A DNA stretch of 39,434 nucleotides from an uncultured Eubacteriales bacterium (GTDB lineage Bacteria; Bacillota; Clostridia; Oscillospirales; Acutalibacteraceae). Of the stretch, positions 17,994-27,407 are shown piece by piece. The DNA is taken from positions 1 to 39,434 of the forward strand of contig CATZCM010000014.1 of NCBI GenBank assembly GCA_958417225.1. Direction: 5' to 3'. Position 1 is the stretch's first letter, and the number at the start of each line of letters is the position of its first letter. A program made the translations under genes and the position numbers. Under the pieces are notes generated by a model. It did not search any database and was not told the origin of the DNA. It saw nothing but the letters and a program-made list of their open reading frames with translations.

Positions 17994-18016
17994 GTATATC
18001 GAAGGGAACAAATATA

Positions 18017-18877
18017 ATGCTTAAACTTACAGCCAATGCAAAAATAAATTTATCTCTTGACGTGCTCGGTAAACGAAATGATAATTATCACTTCGTCCGT
18101 ATGGTAATGCAAGAAATCGATCTTAATGACACAGTAACATTGACAACTACCGAAACTAAAAAAATCGAAATATCTAGTAACATACTAATAGATTGTCCAA
18201 ACAATAAAAATTCCACATATATTGCCGCTATGGAGTTTTTTAAGTACACGTGTATAACAAATCCTGGCCTTAATATTTCTATAAAGAAAAATATCCCCAT
18301 ATGTGCAGGACTTGCCGGGGGAAGTTCTGACGCCGGTGCAGTTATACTTGGGCTTAACAAAATCTTTGAAACTAAGCTATCTGAAAAAGAACTTCTTACT
18401 ATTGGTGAAAAAGTCGGATCGGATGTTCCCTTCTGTATGCTTGGTGGAACAATGCTTGCAAAAGGAACTGGCACACACTTAATTCGTCTTCCTGATATAC
18501 CGGATTGTTCAATTGTAATTGCAACACCAGATGGAGCAAAAGTATCTACTAAGGAAGCCTACAATAACATCGATCACCTTCCCACTTGCATTGACTCCAA
18601 ACAGGACAACCTATTGGCTGCTATTAAAAATCACGATATTTTTGATATTTCAAAAAATCTTTATAATAAATTCGAACAAACTGTAAATATATTCGGAATT
18701 GAAAAAATAAAAAATATCATGAAGCAATGCGAAACTTTAGGTTCACTAATGACTGGAAGCGGACCTACAGTTTTTGGAATATTTGACAGTTTATTAAAAG
18801 CCACTGAATGTACCAACAAATTAAAAAAACTGTACAAAAGAGTTTATTTAACTAAACCCGTAAAATCAATTCTATAG
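18017..18877 (+). CDS. ispE: 4-diphosphocytidyl-2-C-methyl-D-erythritol kinase IspE
   Basis: 286 residues; a GHMP kinase that phosphorylates the 2-hydroxyl of CDP-methylerythritol with ATP, fourth step of the MEP route to isoprenoid precursors. The N-terminal ANAKINLSLDVLGKRNDNYH motif (catalytic-site Lys and the substrate-binding His), the glycine-rich ATP loop PICAGLAGGSSDAGAV, the VGSDVPFCMLGGT segment and the C-terminal MTGSGPTVFGIF are all as in the family. GAAGGGA lies about 8 nt before the ATG. It is the second gene after degV, and a strong terminator follows 28 bp past the stop. Confidence 0.97.
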   Translation: MLKLTANAKINLSLDVLGKRNDNYHFVRMVMQEIDLNDTVTLTTTETKKIEISSNILIDCPNNKNSTYIAAMEFFKYTCITNPGLNISIKKNIPICAGLAGGSSDAGAVILGLNKIFETKLSEKELLTIGEKVGSDVPFCMLGGTMLAKGTGTHLIRLPDIPDCSIVIATPDGAKVSTKEAYNNIDHLPTCIDSKQDNLLAAIKNHDIFDISKNLYNKFEQTVNIFGIEKIKNIMKQCETLGSLMTGSGPTVFGIFDSLLKATECTNKLKKLYKRVYLTKPVKSIL

Positions 18878-18905
18878 ATATAATCAAAATATATTGTTTT
18901 AGTTT

Positions 18906-18955
18906 ATAGTAGAAAAGGAGAGGCTAATTAGCTTCTCCTTTTCTACTATCTTGTT
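18906..18955. terminator. Strong bidirectional terminator
   Basis: A 20-bp stem (18906-18925 with 18930-18949, one G-U pair) with an AATT loop lies between convergent ispE and the large repeat-protein gene. T-rich sequence follows on both sides, so it can serve both directions. Confidence 0.9.
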
Positions 18956-18961
18956 TTATAT

Positions 18962-21900
18962 TTAATTTTTATGTCTTTTAATAAACCCCTTTTTTAAAGT
19001 TGCATCTTTTTTACGTGAGAAAAATGATTTTGCTCCAAGGAAGCCTAAACACATCACAAACGCAAAAACCACTGCACTAACAATACTTGTCACCCCTGAT
19101 TTTGAAAAAAGAGACGAACACATACTCATTAATTTACTAAAAAATGATTCATCAGCTGTAATTGATGCACTGGGAACACTAAATGACTCCAAGTTTTTAT
19201 TTGAGGAAGCGTCTATTTTTTCATTTTCATAGCTAGAAACCTGTTCATCTGATTGATCCGAATCTCCTGCACCACCACCTGAACTCCCTGAGCCTCCCGA
19301 ACCTCCGGGGCTACCAGACGCACCCGCAGATCCAAAACCGATCCTAGATACTAATACTGGTTTAAACGAATTAACTGATTCCTTTGAACTTTGTTCTTTG
19401 TAATCTTCCCCTCCTAGAACTACAAATTGAGAAGCCTTTTTATCAAAATCAATTTTGCCGTCCTTTACAACACACTTCGTCATTTCTAAGTTCCCGTCTG
19501 CTGGTTTTTGTACAACTGCTAACTCCACTCCATTATATCGTGGGTCCAGCTTCAATGTCATTTTTACGTTTTTATCTTGTACACTACCACTAGTATTTGG
19601 TTTTTCACTTATTTTTACATTACAAGATGCCACGTTCTTTTTAGCTTCAAAATTTTTGCTCCTAGCAAATTCAACACTCTTTTGAATAAGTTTTTCATCA
19701 TTTGTATTTTCAACATCAACTACTACATTTTTAGAATTTACACTTAAGATGCTTACACCTTCCTGTACTTCCTTAGACGCATCATTGTGATCATTAACTT
19801 TACTTGATTGTTTTTTTTCTGCAGTAATTTTTTCTTGAAGCTCTCTTTTAGAATTTCTTATTTCATTTAACTCATCTGCATGCCGAAAAATATACGGTTC
19901 TTCTGGTTTTACAACTTTATCTGGATCCTTATCGAAATTTTCTCGGGCTCCTCCCTTTCTCAGTCCATGTGTTACTTCCAAGTCCGTTGCAACTTTAGTG
20001 AGATCTTCATCCACAGTCTCCTCTTTCTCAACAGCTTTGTTTTCTAATTCTACATCTACATCACAGTTATTATCGTTTAAAAATTTCCTTAACTCTTCCT
20101 CACTACTAATCAATATACCTCCGCCATCATTGTCTTCACTATTGAATATTCGAATTTTACTGTCCTCAATTACATTGCGAACCCCTAAAAAAAGATCCAT
20201 TTCCAAAGATTTCATTCTGTCCAAAAGCACCTTTAGTCCATCCATATCCAACTTGGATAAATTTTCAAAATTCCGACTGCTGTCATATTCATATTCAAAA
20301 GCCAAACATAAGAGCAAGACTAAATTTCCACTAAAGCATCCCCTATACGTGCATAAAAGATCAACTATATCCTCATCCGGATGATTATGTAAAACTTTTA
20401 AGATTTGGCTATTTCTACGTTCAAAATCCAAAAAATCTATTTTAAACTCTTCATCAATTCTTGCATTATACTCTTCCGAAATTTCTCTAATAAAATCCAT
20501 ATAATTAGACCCTAAATATACTTTGCCACTTTTTTTCAATAAACTATCTTTATTTTCCTCTAATAATGCAAAAACTTCCTTTAGGACTTTACAATGTTCT
20601 CCATTTATCTTGTCAATACCATCACTAATTTCTCTAAACTTAAGTCGAACATCATCGACATTTCTATTTTCCATATCGCTGCTCAAGATCACGTCAATCA
20701 CATCATGATACAGTACTTTTTCATCAAAGCTAACTATTGTATTCATTATTTGCTTAAGTTGTTTCACTTGTTCAAGCAACTCTATAATTTGTTTATTTTC
20801 CACCACTTCACAAAACTCTAACACTTTATTTTTAAACATAGAATAACTTATTCGATATGTATTTTTAGTTATACCATCCAATTCACATTTCACAAGATCC
20901 CTATCATAAGGCGACAAATATGGGTAAGCATACTGCATTTTCAAAGACCACAGTGATCTTCCGAATTCTCTAGTAAAATCATTATCAATCTTTTTATACA
21001 TCGTTTCAATTTCTTTAATATACAAATCTTTAAGCTTTTCTTCATCTGTCTTTTCCGCTTCATTTGAAGCTACTACAGGAACCGGTATCACTTCAACCAA
21101 TTGGCCATTAACAAACTTATATTGCAATCCCTCTAAAACTATAACAGTATCCTCAAGTTCTGCCATTCTTTCTCTAGCCCTTTTGCCACAAGAAATCCCA
21201 TCTGATTTATCTATCTCTCTAGTATTTTCCTCAGTTTTCTTGTCCTTTTCTTCAACATCATGGGCATCGGTTGTTTTTACTCCATCATCTGTTTTTTTCT
21301 CAAATTCTTCAACACTAGCAGTTTCTGTTATTTCCCCCGTTTTCTTGTCCTTTTTTTCAACACCAGAGGTATCGGTTGTTTTTGCTCCATCATCTGTTTT
21401 TTCCTCAAATTCTTCAACACTAGGGGTTCCGCTTGTTTCTGTTATTTCCTCCGTTTTTTGGCACTTTTTTTCAACACTAGATGAATCGGTTGTTTTTACT
21501 CCATCATCTGTCTTTTTCTCAATTTCTCCGACATTAGAGGGTTTACTTGCTTCTTCTACCTCATCAGTTCTTTCCTCAAATTCTCCGACATTAGAAGTTT
21601 CACTTGTTTCTTCTATCTCATCAGTTCTTTCCTTAAATTTTCCAAAACTAGAAGTTTCACTTGTTTCTGTTACTTCCTCCGTTTTCTTGTCCTTTTTTTC
21701 AACACCAGAGGCATCGGTTGTTTTTATTCCATCATCTATTTTTTTCTCAATTTCTCCGACATTAGAAGTTTCACTTGTTTCTTCTACCTCATCAGTTCTT
21801 TCCTTAAATTTTCCAACACTAGAAGTTTCACTTGTTTCTGTTACTTCCTCCGTTTTCTTGTCCTTTTTTTCAACATCAGAGGCATCGGTTGTTTTTACTC

Positions 21901-22561
21901 CATCATCTATTTTTTTCTCAATTTCTCCGACATTAGATGGTTCACTTGCTTCTGCTACCTCGTCAGTTTTTTCCTCAAATTCTCCAATACTAGAAGTTTC
22001 ACTTGCTTCTGCTACCTCGTCAGTTTTTTCCTCAAATTCTCCAATACTAGAAGTTTCACTTGCTTCTGCTACCTCGTCAGTTTTTTCCTCAAATTCTCCA
22101 ATACTAGAGGTTTCACTTGCTCCTGCTACCTCGTCAGTTTTTTCCTCAAATTCTCCAACACTAGAGGTTTCACTTGTTTCTGCAGTATCGTCAATTCTTC
22201 CCTCAATTTCTTCAACACTAGCTGTTTCTGTTGCTTCTTCTATCCCGTCAGTTCCTTCAACATTAAAAAATTCATTTATTTCTACTACTTCTTCATTCTT
22301 TTCTTCAATATTTAAAAATTCACTAGATTCTGCCGTATCTTCAATTTTCTTATCAATTTCTTCGTCATTAAAAGAGTCAGCTGTTTTTACTACATTATCA
22401 GTTTCTTCATTATCAAAAGCCTCAGGGTTTACCAATACACCTTTATTTTCTAACGGCACTACTGCCTCTCTATCTCCCCAACTATACACCATGTTTGCCT
22501 GCTGAGAGCAAATCAATCCCACAACAATTAACGATAGTACACATCTATTTTTTTTATTCAC
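18962..22561 (-). CDS. Large repeat-rich surface protein with C-terminal membrane anchor
   Basis: 1199 residues, GTG start with GGGGAAG about 6 nt upstream. Residues 1-27 are a signal peptide (CVLSLIVVGLICSQQANMVYS). Residues about 40-440 are a Glu/Thr/Ser/Lys stalk built of 19-residue units such as EFEEKTDEVAEASETSSIG, encoded by 57-bp repeats, with higher-order blocks of three units. Residues about 450-1080 are a mainly helical, charged region I do not recognise. A Gly/Ser-rich stretch (GSGGSGSSGGGAG) precedes a C-terminal hydrophobic segment (SIVSAVVFAFVMCLGFLGA) and a basic tail. The tail looks like a cell-wall sorting signal but no LPxTG is present, so membrane anchoring is more likely than sortase attachment. 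It is probably a surface stalk or adhesin; the function is not shown by sequence. Confidence 0.88.
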   Translation of the reverse strand: MNKKNRCVLSLIVVGLICSQQANMVYSWGDREAVVPLENKGVLVNPEAFDNEETDNVVKTADSFNDEEIDKKIEDTAESSEFLNIEEKNEEVVEINEFFNVEGTDGIEEATETASVEEIEGRIDDTAETSETSSVGEFEEKTDEVAGASETSSIGEFEEKTDEVAEASETSSIGEFEEKTDEVAEASETSSIGEFEEKTDEVAEASEPSNVGEIEKKIDDGVKTTDASDVEKKDKKTEEVTETSETSSVGKFKERTDEVEETSETSNVGEIEKKIDDGIKTTDASGVEKKDKKTEEVTETSETSSFGKFKERTDEIEETSETSNVGEFEERTDEVEEASKPSNVGEIEKKTDDGVKTTDSSSVEKKCQKTEEITETSGTPSVEEFEEKTDDGAKTTDTSGVEKKDKKTGEITETASVEEFEKKTDDGVKTTDAHDVEEKDKKTEENTREIDKSDGISCGKRARERMAELEDTVIVLEGLQYKFVNGQLVEVIPVPVVASNEAEKTDEEKLKDLYIKEIETMYKKIDNDFTREFGRSLWSLKMQYAYPYLSPYDRDLVKCELDGITKNTYRISYSMFKNKVLEFCEVVENKQIIELLEQVKQLKQIMNTIVSFDEKVLYHDVIDVILSSDMENRNVDDVRLKFREISDGIDKINGEHCKVLKEVFALLEENKDSLLKKSGKVYLGSNYMDFIREISEEYNARIDEEFKIDFLDFERRNSQILKVLHNHPDEDIVDLLCTYRGCFSGNLVLLLCLAFEYEYDSSRNFENLSKLDMDGLKVLLDRMKSLEMDLFLGVRNVIEDSKIRIFNSEDNDGGGILISSEEELRKFLNDNNCDVDVELENKAVEKEETVDEDLTKVATDLEVTHGLRKGGARENFDKDPDKVVKPEEPYIFRHADELNEIRNSKRELQEKITAEKKQSSKVNDHNDASKEVQEGVSILSVNSKNVVVDVENTNDEKLIQKSVEFARSKNFEAKKNVASCNVKISEKPNTSGSVQDKNVKMTLKLDPRYNGVELAVVQKPADGNLEMTKCVVKDGKIDFDKKASQFVVLGGEDYKEQSSKESVNSFKPVLVSRIGFGSAGASGSPGGSGGSGSSGGGAGDSDQSDEQVSSYENEKIDASSNKNLESFSVPSASITADESFFSKLMSMCSSLFSKSGVTSIVSAVVFAFVMCLGFLGAKSFFSRKKDATLKKGFIKRHKN

Positions 22562-22592
22562 AAAGCTTCCCCTCTCTTTTATTAATGTCTAT

Positions 22593-22621
22593 ATTATACC
22601 ATATATCCACATCAAAAACAA
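22593..22621 (-). promoter_or_regulatory. Promoter of the large repeat surface protein
   Basis: Reading leftward: TTGTTT at 22621-22616, 17-bp spacer, TATAAT at 22598-22593. The box context ATGGTATAATA matches the half-site of the palindrome at the Sel1 promoter, which may mean shared control or only similar -10 flanks. Confidence 0.7.
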
Positions 22622-22708
22622 GCCTCACACTAAAATTTTCATTCTTTTGCATAAAACAAATTAATATGCGTAAACTAAAATATACATTAATTAAAGGAGA
22701 ATTTATCC

Positions 22709-24058
22709 ATGAAAAAGTCTTCCCGAAAAAAACTAACTCTCATCATAAGTTTCAGTTGTGCTGTATTTATTGCACTAACTTTTTCCGCAATAAGTGGATA
22801 TAGCATCGCCACAAAATACAAGCAAAACCTTGAATCTGTATACACTCGTGCATTAAATGAGCTTACTGATTATTTGGACAACATTGAACATTCATTAAAC
22901 AAACTACTCTATTCAAACACTTCTTCTAAACAGAATTCACTCTTATCTCAACTTTCAACTGAATCCAACTCTGCAAAAACAGCTTTAGCTGAATTACCCA
23001 TAGAAAAAACCAGTCTAGACGGTATTAATCGATTTTTATCACAAACAGGAAATTACTCTGCATATCTTAGTAAAAGTGTCCTTCCGGAAAGAACTTTGTC
23101 TAGCAATGAAAAGGACAATCTCTCCAATTTAGAAGCATACGCAAAAGAAATCTGTAGTGCACTTCGTTCTTCCACCGTATCATTCCACGATGGAAACATC
23201 GCTATCGGTAAATCTCTAACCGTATCAAATCTTAATTTAAACAGTACTTCAGACGATTTTGGATTTTCCGACAACTTCAAAAATTTAGAAGAAAACTTCA
23301 CTAATTATCCAACACTAATCTACGACGGACCATTTTCAGACCATATCATGCAAAGGTCCCCTCAATATCTCAACGGCAAAGACGCCGTATCCATAGAAGA
23401 AGCACAACAAATTGCAGCTGACTTTATAAATAGGCCAAAGGACACTGTCAAATATGTAGAGGAGTGCTACGGTAATCTTCCCACGCACAAATTTTCATGC
23501 GACAACATCGAAGTAACAATAACAAAAATAGGTGGTGTAGTTAACTACATGTTAAATTCCACATCACCAAAATCAACTTCAATTTCCTTTGAAGAAGCCA
23601 AAAATATTTCTAATACTTTTTTAAACAACAAGGGATTTCAATCTATGAGCGAAAAATACTATGAAATAAACAACAACATTTGCACAATTAACTATGCCTA
23701 CATGCAAAATGATATCGCATGTTACAGCGATCTTATAAAAGTTGGTATAGCTCTTGACACAGGAGAAATCATTTCATTTCAAGCAACAGGATTTATCATG
23801 AACCACAAAAACCGCCCAGATAAAATACCGCAACTTTCAAAAGAAGAGGCTATGAAAAGTGTTAGTCCCGATTTAAAAATCACAAACTATGATCTTGTAT
23901 ATTCACCCACCACTGGACTTAACGAAGTTATGTGTTATGAATTCGAGTGCAAAACCCCGCTCGATGAAACTTTGCTTGTATACGTCAATGCTAACACTGG
24001 AATGGAAGAGGAAATCTTCACGGTCATCACCAGTGAAAATGGAAAACTAGTTTTTTAA
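22709..24058 (+). CDS. ypeB: Spore germination protein YpeB
   Basis: 449 residues. YpeB is a forespore inner-membrane-associated protein needed for localisation and stability of the cortex-lytic enzyme SleB during spore germination. Visible: an N-terminal membrane segment (TLIISFSCAVFIALTFSAI), a helical N-terminal domain with the family pattern YTRALNELTDYLDNIEHSLNK, and three C-terminal PepSY-type repeats (SIEEAQQIAADFI, SFEEAKNISNTFL, SKEEAMKSVSPDL). AAAGGAGAA precedes the ATG. sleB, usually its operon partner, is not adjacent. The upstream sequence has a weak sigma-G-like element (GCATA near 22649) that I would not rely on. This gene shows the organism belongs to a spore-forming lineage. 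Confidence 0.92.
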   Translation: MKKSSRKKLTLIISFSCAVFIALTFSAISGYSIATKYKQNLESVYTRALNELTDYLDNIEHSLNKLLYSNTSSKQNSLLSQLSTESNSAKTALAELPIEKTSLDGINRFLSQTGNYSAYLSKSVLPERTLSSNEKDNLSNLEAYAKEICSALRSSTVSFHDGNIAIGKSLTVSNLNLNSTSDDFGFSDNFKNLEENFTNYPTLIYDGPFSDHIMQRSPQYLNGKDAVSIEEAQQIAADFINRPKDTVKYVEECYGNLPTHKFSCDNIEVTITKIGGVVNYMLNSTSPKSTSISFEEAKNISNTFLNNKGFQSMSEKYYEINNNICTINYAYMQNDIACYSDLIKVGIALDTGEIISFQATGFIMNHKNRPDKIPQLSKEEAMKSVSPDLKITNYDLVYSPTTGLNEVMCYEFECKTPLDETLLVYVNANTGMEEEIFTVITSENGKLVF

Positions 24059-25117
24059 ATAACCATGTTTATTCTTTCCTTTCTGTACACTCTTTGTTAT
24101 TATCAACCACAAACTAATGCATACTATCATTATCGCAATAAAAGTAATTACATTAAACCCATTTTCTTTAACTATAAGCTTCTGGTTACTAAAATCGTCA
24201 CTAGAAGCATTTTTATTTTTCACTTTCAAATCTGCGATTTCCTCGTTATTTTCATCTTTTCGATTTGATACATCATTTTCCTTTTCATTTTTAGTCTTTG
24301 TCTTTTTTGGCACTTTTGTTGATTTTTCCCCTGCATCGCGCACAACTTCAATCTTATACACTTTTTCGTTTTTCTTATCCTTAGAATGCACTTCTATGAG
24401 AATCTCAGTTTTCTCTCCAGCCTTGTTTAATTTTTTCTTTTTCTGACGTACTATCGCATTAGGATCAATCGGTTCCGCTAAAAACTTAACTGATTTTACC
24501 TCTGACCCCACATGCAAAATATATTCATACACATCCTTAGAGAAATTCGGTTCCAAATTTGCATCCACGTCCGGTTTAAGCGCTTTCAACCTGCAATCGC
24601 AAGTTGGGTTTCTCAGAACATCAAAATGCAATTCTTCCAATAAATCACATTGCAACCTATTCGCATCATAATCACCCACACCATCAATTGCACATCTTAC
24701 ATTAAGTTTTTCTTTACAAGTTGTTTTTATCGCCCGCAAGTGGACGTCGAAAACATCCATATCCTTGCCTACCGAAATTTCACTCCCATTACCGGAAGTC
24801 AAATATACAACTATAAGTTCATCATTATTAAGATGCGTCTTAAACTCATCATCAGAAAAACAATCACTCGCTGAAAGTCCCTTATATTGAAATGCATCAT
24901 GGTCAAAGTTTAACGTAAACTTAAAAGTTGAAACATTTTTAATCCTTTCAGCAGCTTTCACCTTCAATGTGATTACAACGTCACTTTCATCAGAAATTGA
25001 TGTTACATTACTATACACTGAAAAATCCAAATCCTTCGCATAAACAGCAAAATTAAGACAACTCGCCATATAAAACAATCCAATTAGCACAAACATAAAC
25101 CGAAGAAAAACTCTCAT
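24047..25117 (-). CDS. Cohesin-like/cadherin-like membrane-anchored extracellular protein
   Basis: 356 residues. Residues 1-28 are a signal peptide (RFMFVLIGLFYMASCLNFAVYA). Residues about 30-165 resemble the type I cohesin/dockerin-binding beta-sandwich (VVITLKVKAAERIKNVSTFKF, FDHDAFQYKGL). Residues about 180-262 match the cadherin-like beta-sandwich seen in clostridial surface proteins (LEPNFSKDVYEYILHV and KVYKIEVVRDAG at its ends). A Lys/Glu/Asn linker leads to a transmembrane segment (ITFIAIMIVCISLWLIITK) and a short basic tail. It probably displays protein-binding domains outside the cell; no partner is visible. Its 3' end overlaps the end of convergent ypeB by 12 bp. GAGAGGTG lies 9 nt before the ATG. 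Confidence 0.82.
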   Translation of the reverse strand: MRVFLRFMFVLIGLFYMASCLNFAVYAKDLDFSVYSNVTSISDESDVVITLKVKAAERIKNVSTFKFTLNFDHDAFQYKGLSASDCFSDDEFKTHLNNDELIVVYLTSGNGSEISVGKDMDVFDVHLRAIKTTCKEKLNVRCAIDGVGDYDANRLQCDLLEELHFDVLRNPTCDCRLKALKPDVDANLEPNFSKDVYEYILHVGSEVKSVKFLAEPIDPNAIVRQKKKKLNKAGEKTEILIEVHSKDKKNEKVYKIEVVRDAGEKSTKVPKKTKTKNEKENDVSNRKDENNEEIADLKVKNKNASSDDFSNQKLIVKENGFNVITFIAIMIVCISLWLIITKSVQKGKNKHGYLKN

Positions 25118-25191
25118 TTTCGTTCACACCTCTCTTTTGCAAAACCTCCCCACACAAATCACACAATAAATTTAAATAGTATACTTTATAA

Positions 25192-25857
25192 TTAGACCAT
25201 AAACCTTTTTACAATTTTATTTTGGGCCTTATAGATACTCATTCCCGGAACAAATCCCCTTACTGATGAAAGCGGATAGATACTACTATTCTTACCAATA
25301 ACTGTTCCTGGATTTAAAACTGTATTACAACCTACCTCAACATAATCTCCAAGCATTGCTCCAAGTTTTTTAAGCCCTGTGTCTATCGCTTCTATTTCAG
25401 ACTTTACTCTAACCGGCATCCTATCAGCTTTTACGTTAGACGTAATAGATCCTGCACCCATATGAGCTTTATAACCCAAAACGGAATCACCCACATAATT
25501 ATAATGTGGTACCTGAACCTCATTAAATAAGATTGAATTTTTAATTTCCGTAGAATTTCCAACAACAGCACCTTCTCCCACGATCACGCTGCCACGAATA
25601 AAAGCTGAATGTCGAACCTGAGCTCCCGAACAAATAATAGTAGGACCATCTATGTATGCACTTTCGAAAATTTTTGCATCCTTAGCAACCCATACATTTT
25701 CTTTTAAATTCTCAAATTTATTAATAGGAAGCTTAGGACCAACTTTCAATATAAAATCCTTAATTTTGGGAATTACCTCCCAAACATACTCTATTGAATC
25801 AAAAAGTTCCTTTGCTATTGTTTTGTCAAGATCAAAAAGATCAACCGGATTAAACAT
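25192..25857 (-). CDS. Left-handed beta-helix (hexapeptide-repeat) protein, sugar-nucleotide transferase-like
   Basis: 221 residues. From about residue 55 the sequence is a run of hexapeptide repeats (DAKIFESAYIDGPTIICSGA, then VIVGEGAVVGNSTEIKNS), the left-handed beta-helix of GlmU-type acetyltransferases. The segment HYNYVGDSVLGYKAHMGAGS resembles the GlmU C-terminal region, with the His and Tyr expected near an acyl-CoA site. The N-terminal pyrophosphorylase domain of GlmU is absent. Similar short clostridial proteins are often labelled UDP-N-acetylglucosamine pyrophosphorylase; the actual reaction is unknown. The gene starts 11 bp after the maturase gene stop with only a weak ribosome binding site, so it is probably cotranscribed and translationally coupled. 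Confidence 0.85.
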   Translation of the reverse strand: MFNPVDLFDLDKTIAKELFDSIEYVWEVIPKIKDFILKVGPKLPINKFENLKENVWVAKDAKIFESAYIDGPTIICSGAQVRHSAFIRGSVIVGEGAVVGNSTEIKNSILFNEVQVPHYNYVGDSVLGYKAHMGAGSITSNVKADRMPVRVKSEIEAIDTGLKKLGAMLGDYVEVGCNTVLNPGTVIGKNSSIYPLSSVRGFVPGMSIYKAQNKIVKRFMV

Positions 25858-25868
25858 ATAAAATCATC

Positions 25869-27230
25869 TCATCTTTCATTTAATATTTGATGGGCCTTCA
25901 TCATAATTGCGCACTCTAAACGTTTTTTTTCAAGTTCGCACGAAACCTTATGTGGTTCAAGCAAACTATTTGTATAGTGATAATTATTCGCATTGCAACC
26001 ACCACTGCAATAAAACTTCGCCCAACACTTTTTACATTTTTCTTTCCTATAAACATTCGTCCTTGCAAACTCATCCTTCATAGATTTATCAAATGTTCCA
26101 TCTACGACATTTCCCATTATCCAATTTTTCTCGCCTACAAACTGGTGACACGGATATATATCACCCTCAGGTGTAACCGATACATACTCATTTCCGCAAC
26201 TACATCCACGTAAACGTTTAATTACACACGGACCTCCATCTATATCTATCATAAAATGAAAAAAATTAACTTTTTTATTTTCTTCCTTAAGTAATTCTAG
26301 TGCTAATTTTTCATACTCCTTAAAAATTTCTGGAAAATCATCCTCTTTTATAGAATACGAAAGTTTTGGATCAGAGACCACCGGTTCAATTGAAATCTGG
26401 CTAAAACCCAGGTCACGCATCTTTAATACATCATTTGTAAAATCTTTATTGTACCTAGTAAACGTCCCACGCACATAATAGTCCTTATCTTTTCTAGAAT
26501 TTACAAGCTTAACATACTTTGGAACAATTACATCAAACGAACCTTTACCGTTAAGAGTTACGCGTAATCTATCATTTATCTCCTTTCGTCCATCAAGAGA
26601 CAAAACTACGTTAGACATTTCCTGATTTATATATTCTATCTTGTCATCATCAAGTAGTAAACCATTAGTAGTAATGGTAAATCTAAAATTTTTGTTATAC
26701 TCCTTCTCTTTGGAACGTGCATATTCAACTACCTGTTTCACCACATCGAAATTCATCAGAGGTTCTCCGCCAAAGAAATCTAACTCCAAATTATGTCTTC
26801 CTTTTGAATGTTCCAACATAAAATCGATTGCCTTTTTGCCAACCTCAACCGGCATCAATACCCTTTCCCCGCCAAAATTGCCTTTTGCAGCAAAACAGTA
26901 ATCACATCTTAAATTGCAATCATGTGCAACATTTAAACACATAGATTTAACCGGCGCATTTACCATACTTTCTGCCAATTTTTCATAATCGTCCTCTGTG
27001 AAAAGTTTACCCTCCTCAACTAATTGGCAAATTTCCGCAAATGACTCATCAATTTCAGCCACTGAATATTGCGGAAGTTTTGAATATATATCTTTTGGAA
27101 GAATTCCAGTAAATGCATCATCATCAATAAATCCTAAAATATCATATGTAAGGTTATCTACTGTATGTACAGCTCCGCTATTGACATCTAAAACTATATT
27201 ATATCCATTTAATTTATACTTGTGTATCAT
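25869..27230 (-). CDS. scfB: Radical SAM/SPASM SCIFF-peptide maturase (ScfB-like)
   Basis: 453 residues from ATG 27230. The family installs Cys-Thr thioether (sactionine-type) links in SCIFF, a six-Cys peptide of Clostridia. Visible: an N-terminal RRE-like peptide-binding region beginning IHKYKLNGYNIVLDVNSGAV, the radical SAM triad CNLRCDYC (Cys105, 109, 112) followed by DFFGGEPL, and a C-terminal SPASM domain with many cysteines (CSCGNEYVSVTPEGDIYPCH, CKKCWAKFYCSGGC, SCE). A GTG at 27272 is in frame but lies inside the promoter just upstream of the TATAAT, while AAGGGA stands about 9 nt before the ATG at 27230. No six-Cys precursor is visible in the 650 bp upstream, where SCIFF is usually encoded. 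Confidence 0.93.
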   Translation of the reverse strand: MIHKYKLNGYNIVLDVNSGAVHTVDNLTYDILGFIDDDAFTGILPKDIYSKLPQYSVAEIDESFAEICQLVEEGKLFTEDDYEKLAESMVNAPVKSMCLNVAHDCNLRCDYCFAAKGNFGGERVLMPVEVGKKAIDFMLEHSKGRHNLELDFFGGEPLMNFDVVKQVVEYARSKEKEYNKNFRFTITTNGLLLDDDKIEYINQEMSNVVLSLDGRKEINDRLRVTLNGKGSFDVIVPKYVKLVNSRKDKDYYVRGTFTRYNKDFTNDVLKMRDLGFSQISIEPVVSDPKLSYSIKEDDFPEIFKEYEKLALELLKEENKKVNFFHFMIDIDGGPCVIKRLRGCSCGNEYVSVTPEGDIYPCHQFVGEKNWIMGNVVDGTFDKSMKDEFARTNVYRKEKCKKCWAKFYCSGGCNANNYHYTNSLLEPHKVSCELEKKRLECAIMMKAHQILNER

Positions 27231-27263
27231 GTAATTTATCCCTTCATTTAATTTTTCTTCTTT

Positions 27264-27292
27264 ATTATACACCTTTAACGTTTTTTTAGCAA
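27264..27292 (-). promoter_or_regulatory. Promoter of scfB
   Basis: Reading leftward: TTGCTA at 27292-27287, 17-bp spacer, TATAAT at 27269-27264. It places the transcript start near 27257, downstream of any longer reading frame, and so fixes the start codon at 27230. Confidence 0.75.
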
Positions 27293-27407
27293 GATAGTTT
27301 TTTTGATTTGAGTTTTCCTATTTCATAATCAACTAAAATCAACATCATTAAACGGTGAAAAGTGCATGGAATATAGAGAAGCCTCGTTCAGGTACGATAA
27401 ACATCCC

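Noticed and set aside
18988..19100. Possible sortase signal at the end of the repeat surface protein
   Set aside because: No LPxTG or close variant precedes the hydrophobic segment.
21183..22505. 440-codon Ser/Phe-rich plus-strand frame
   Set aside because: Antisense shadow of the 57-bp repeat stalk; the minus strand has signal peptide, ribosome binding site and promoter.
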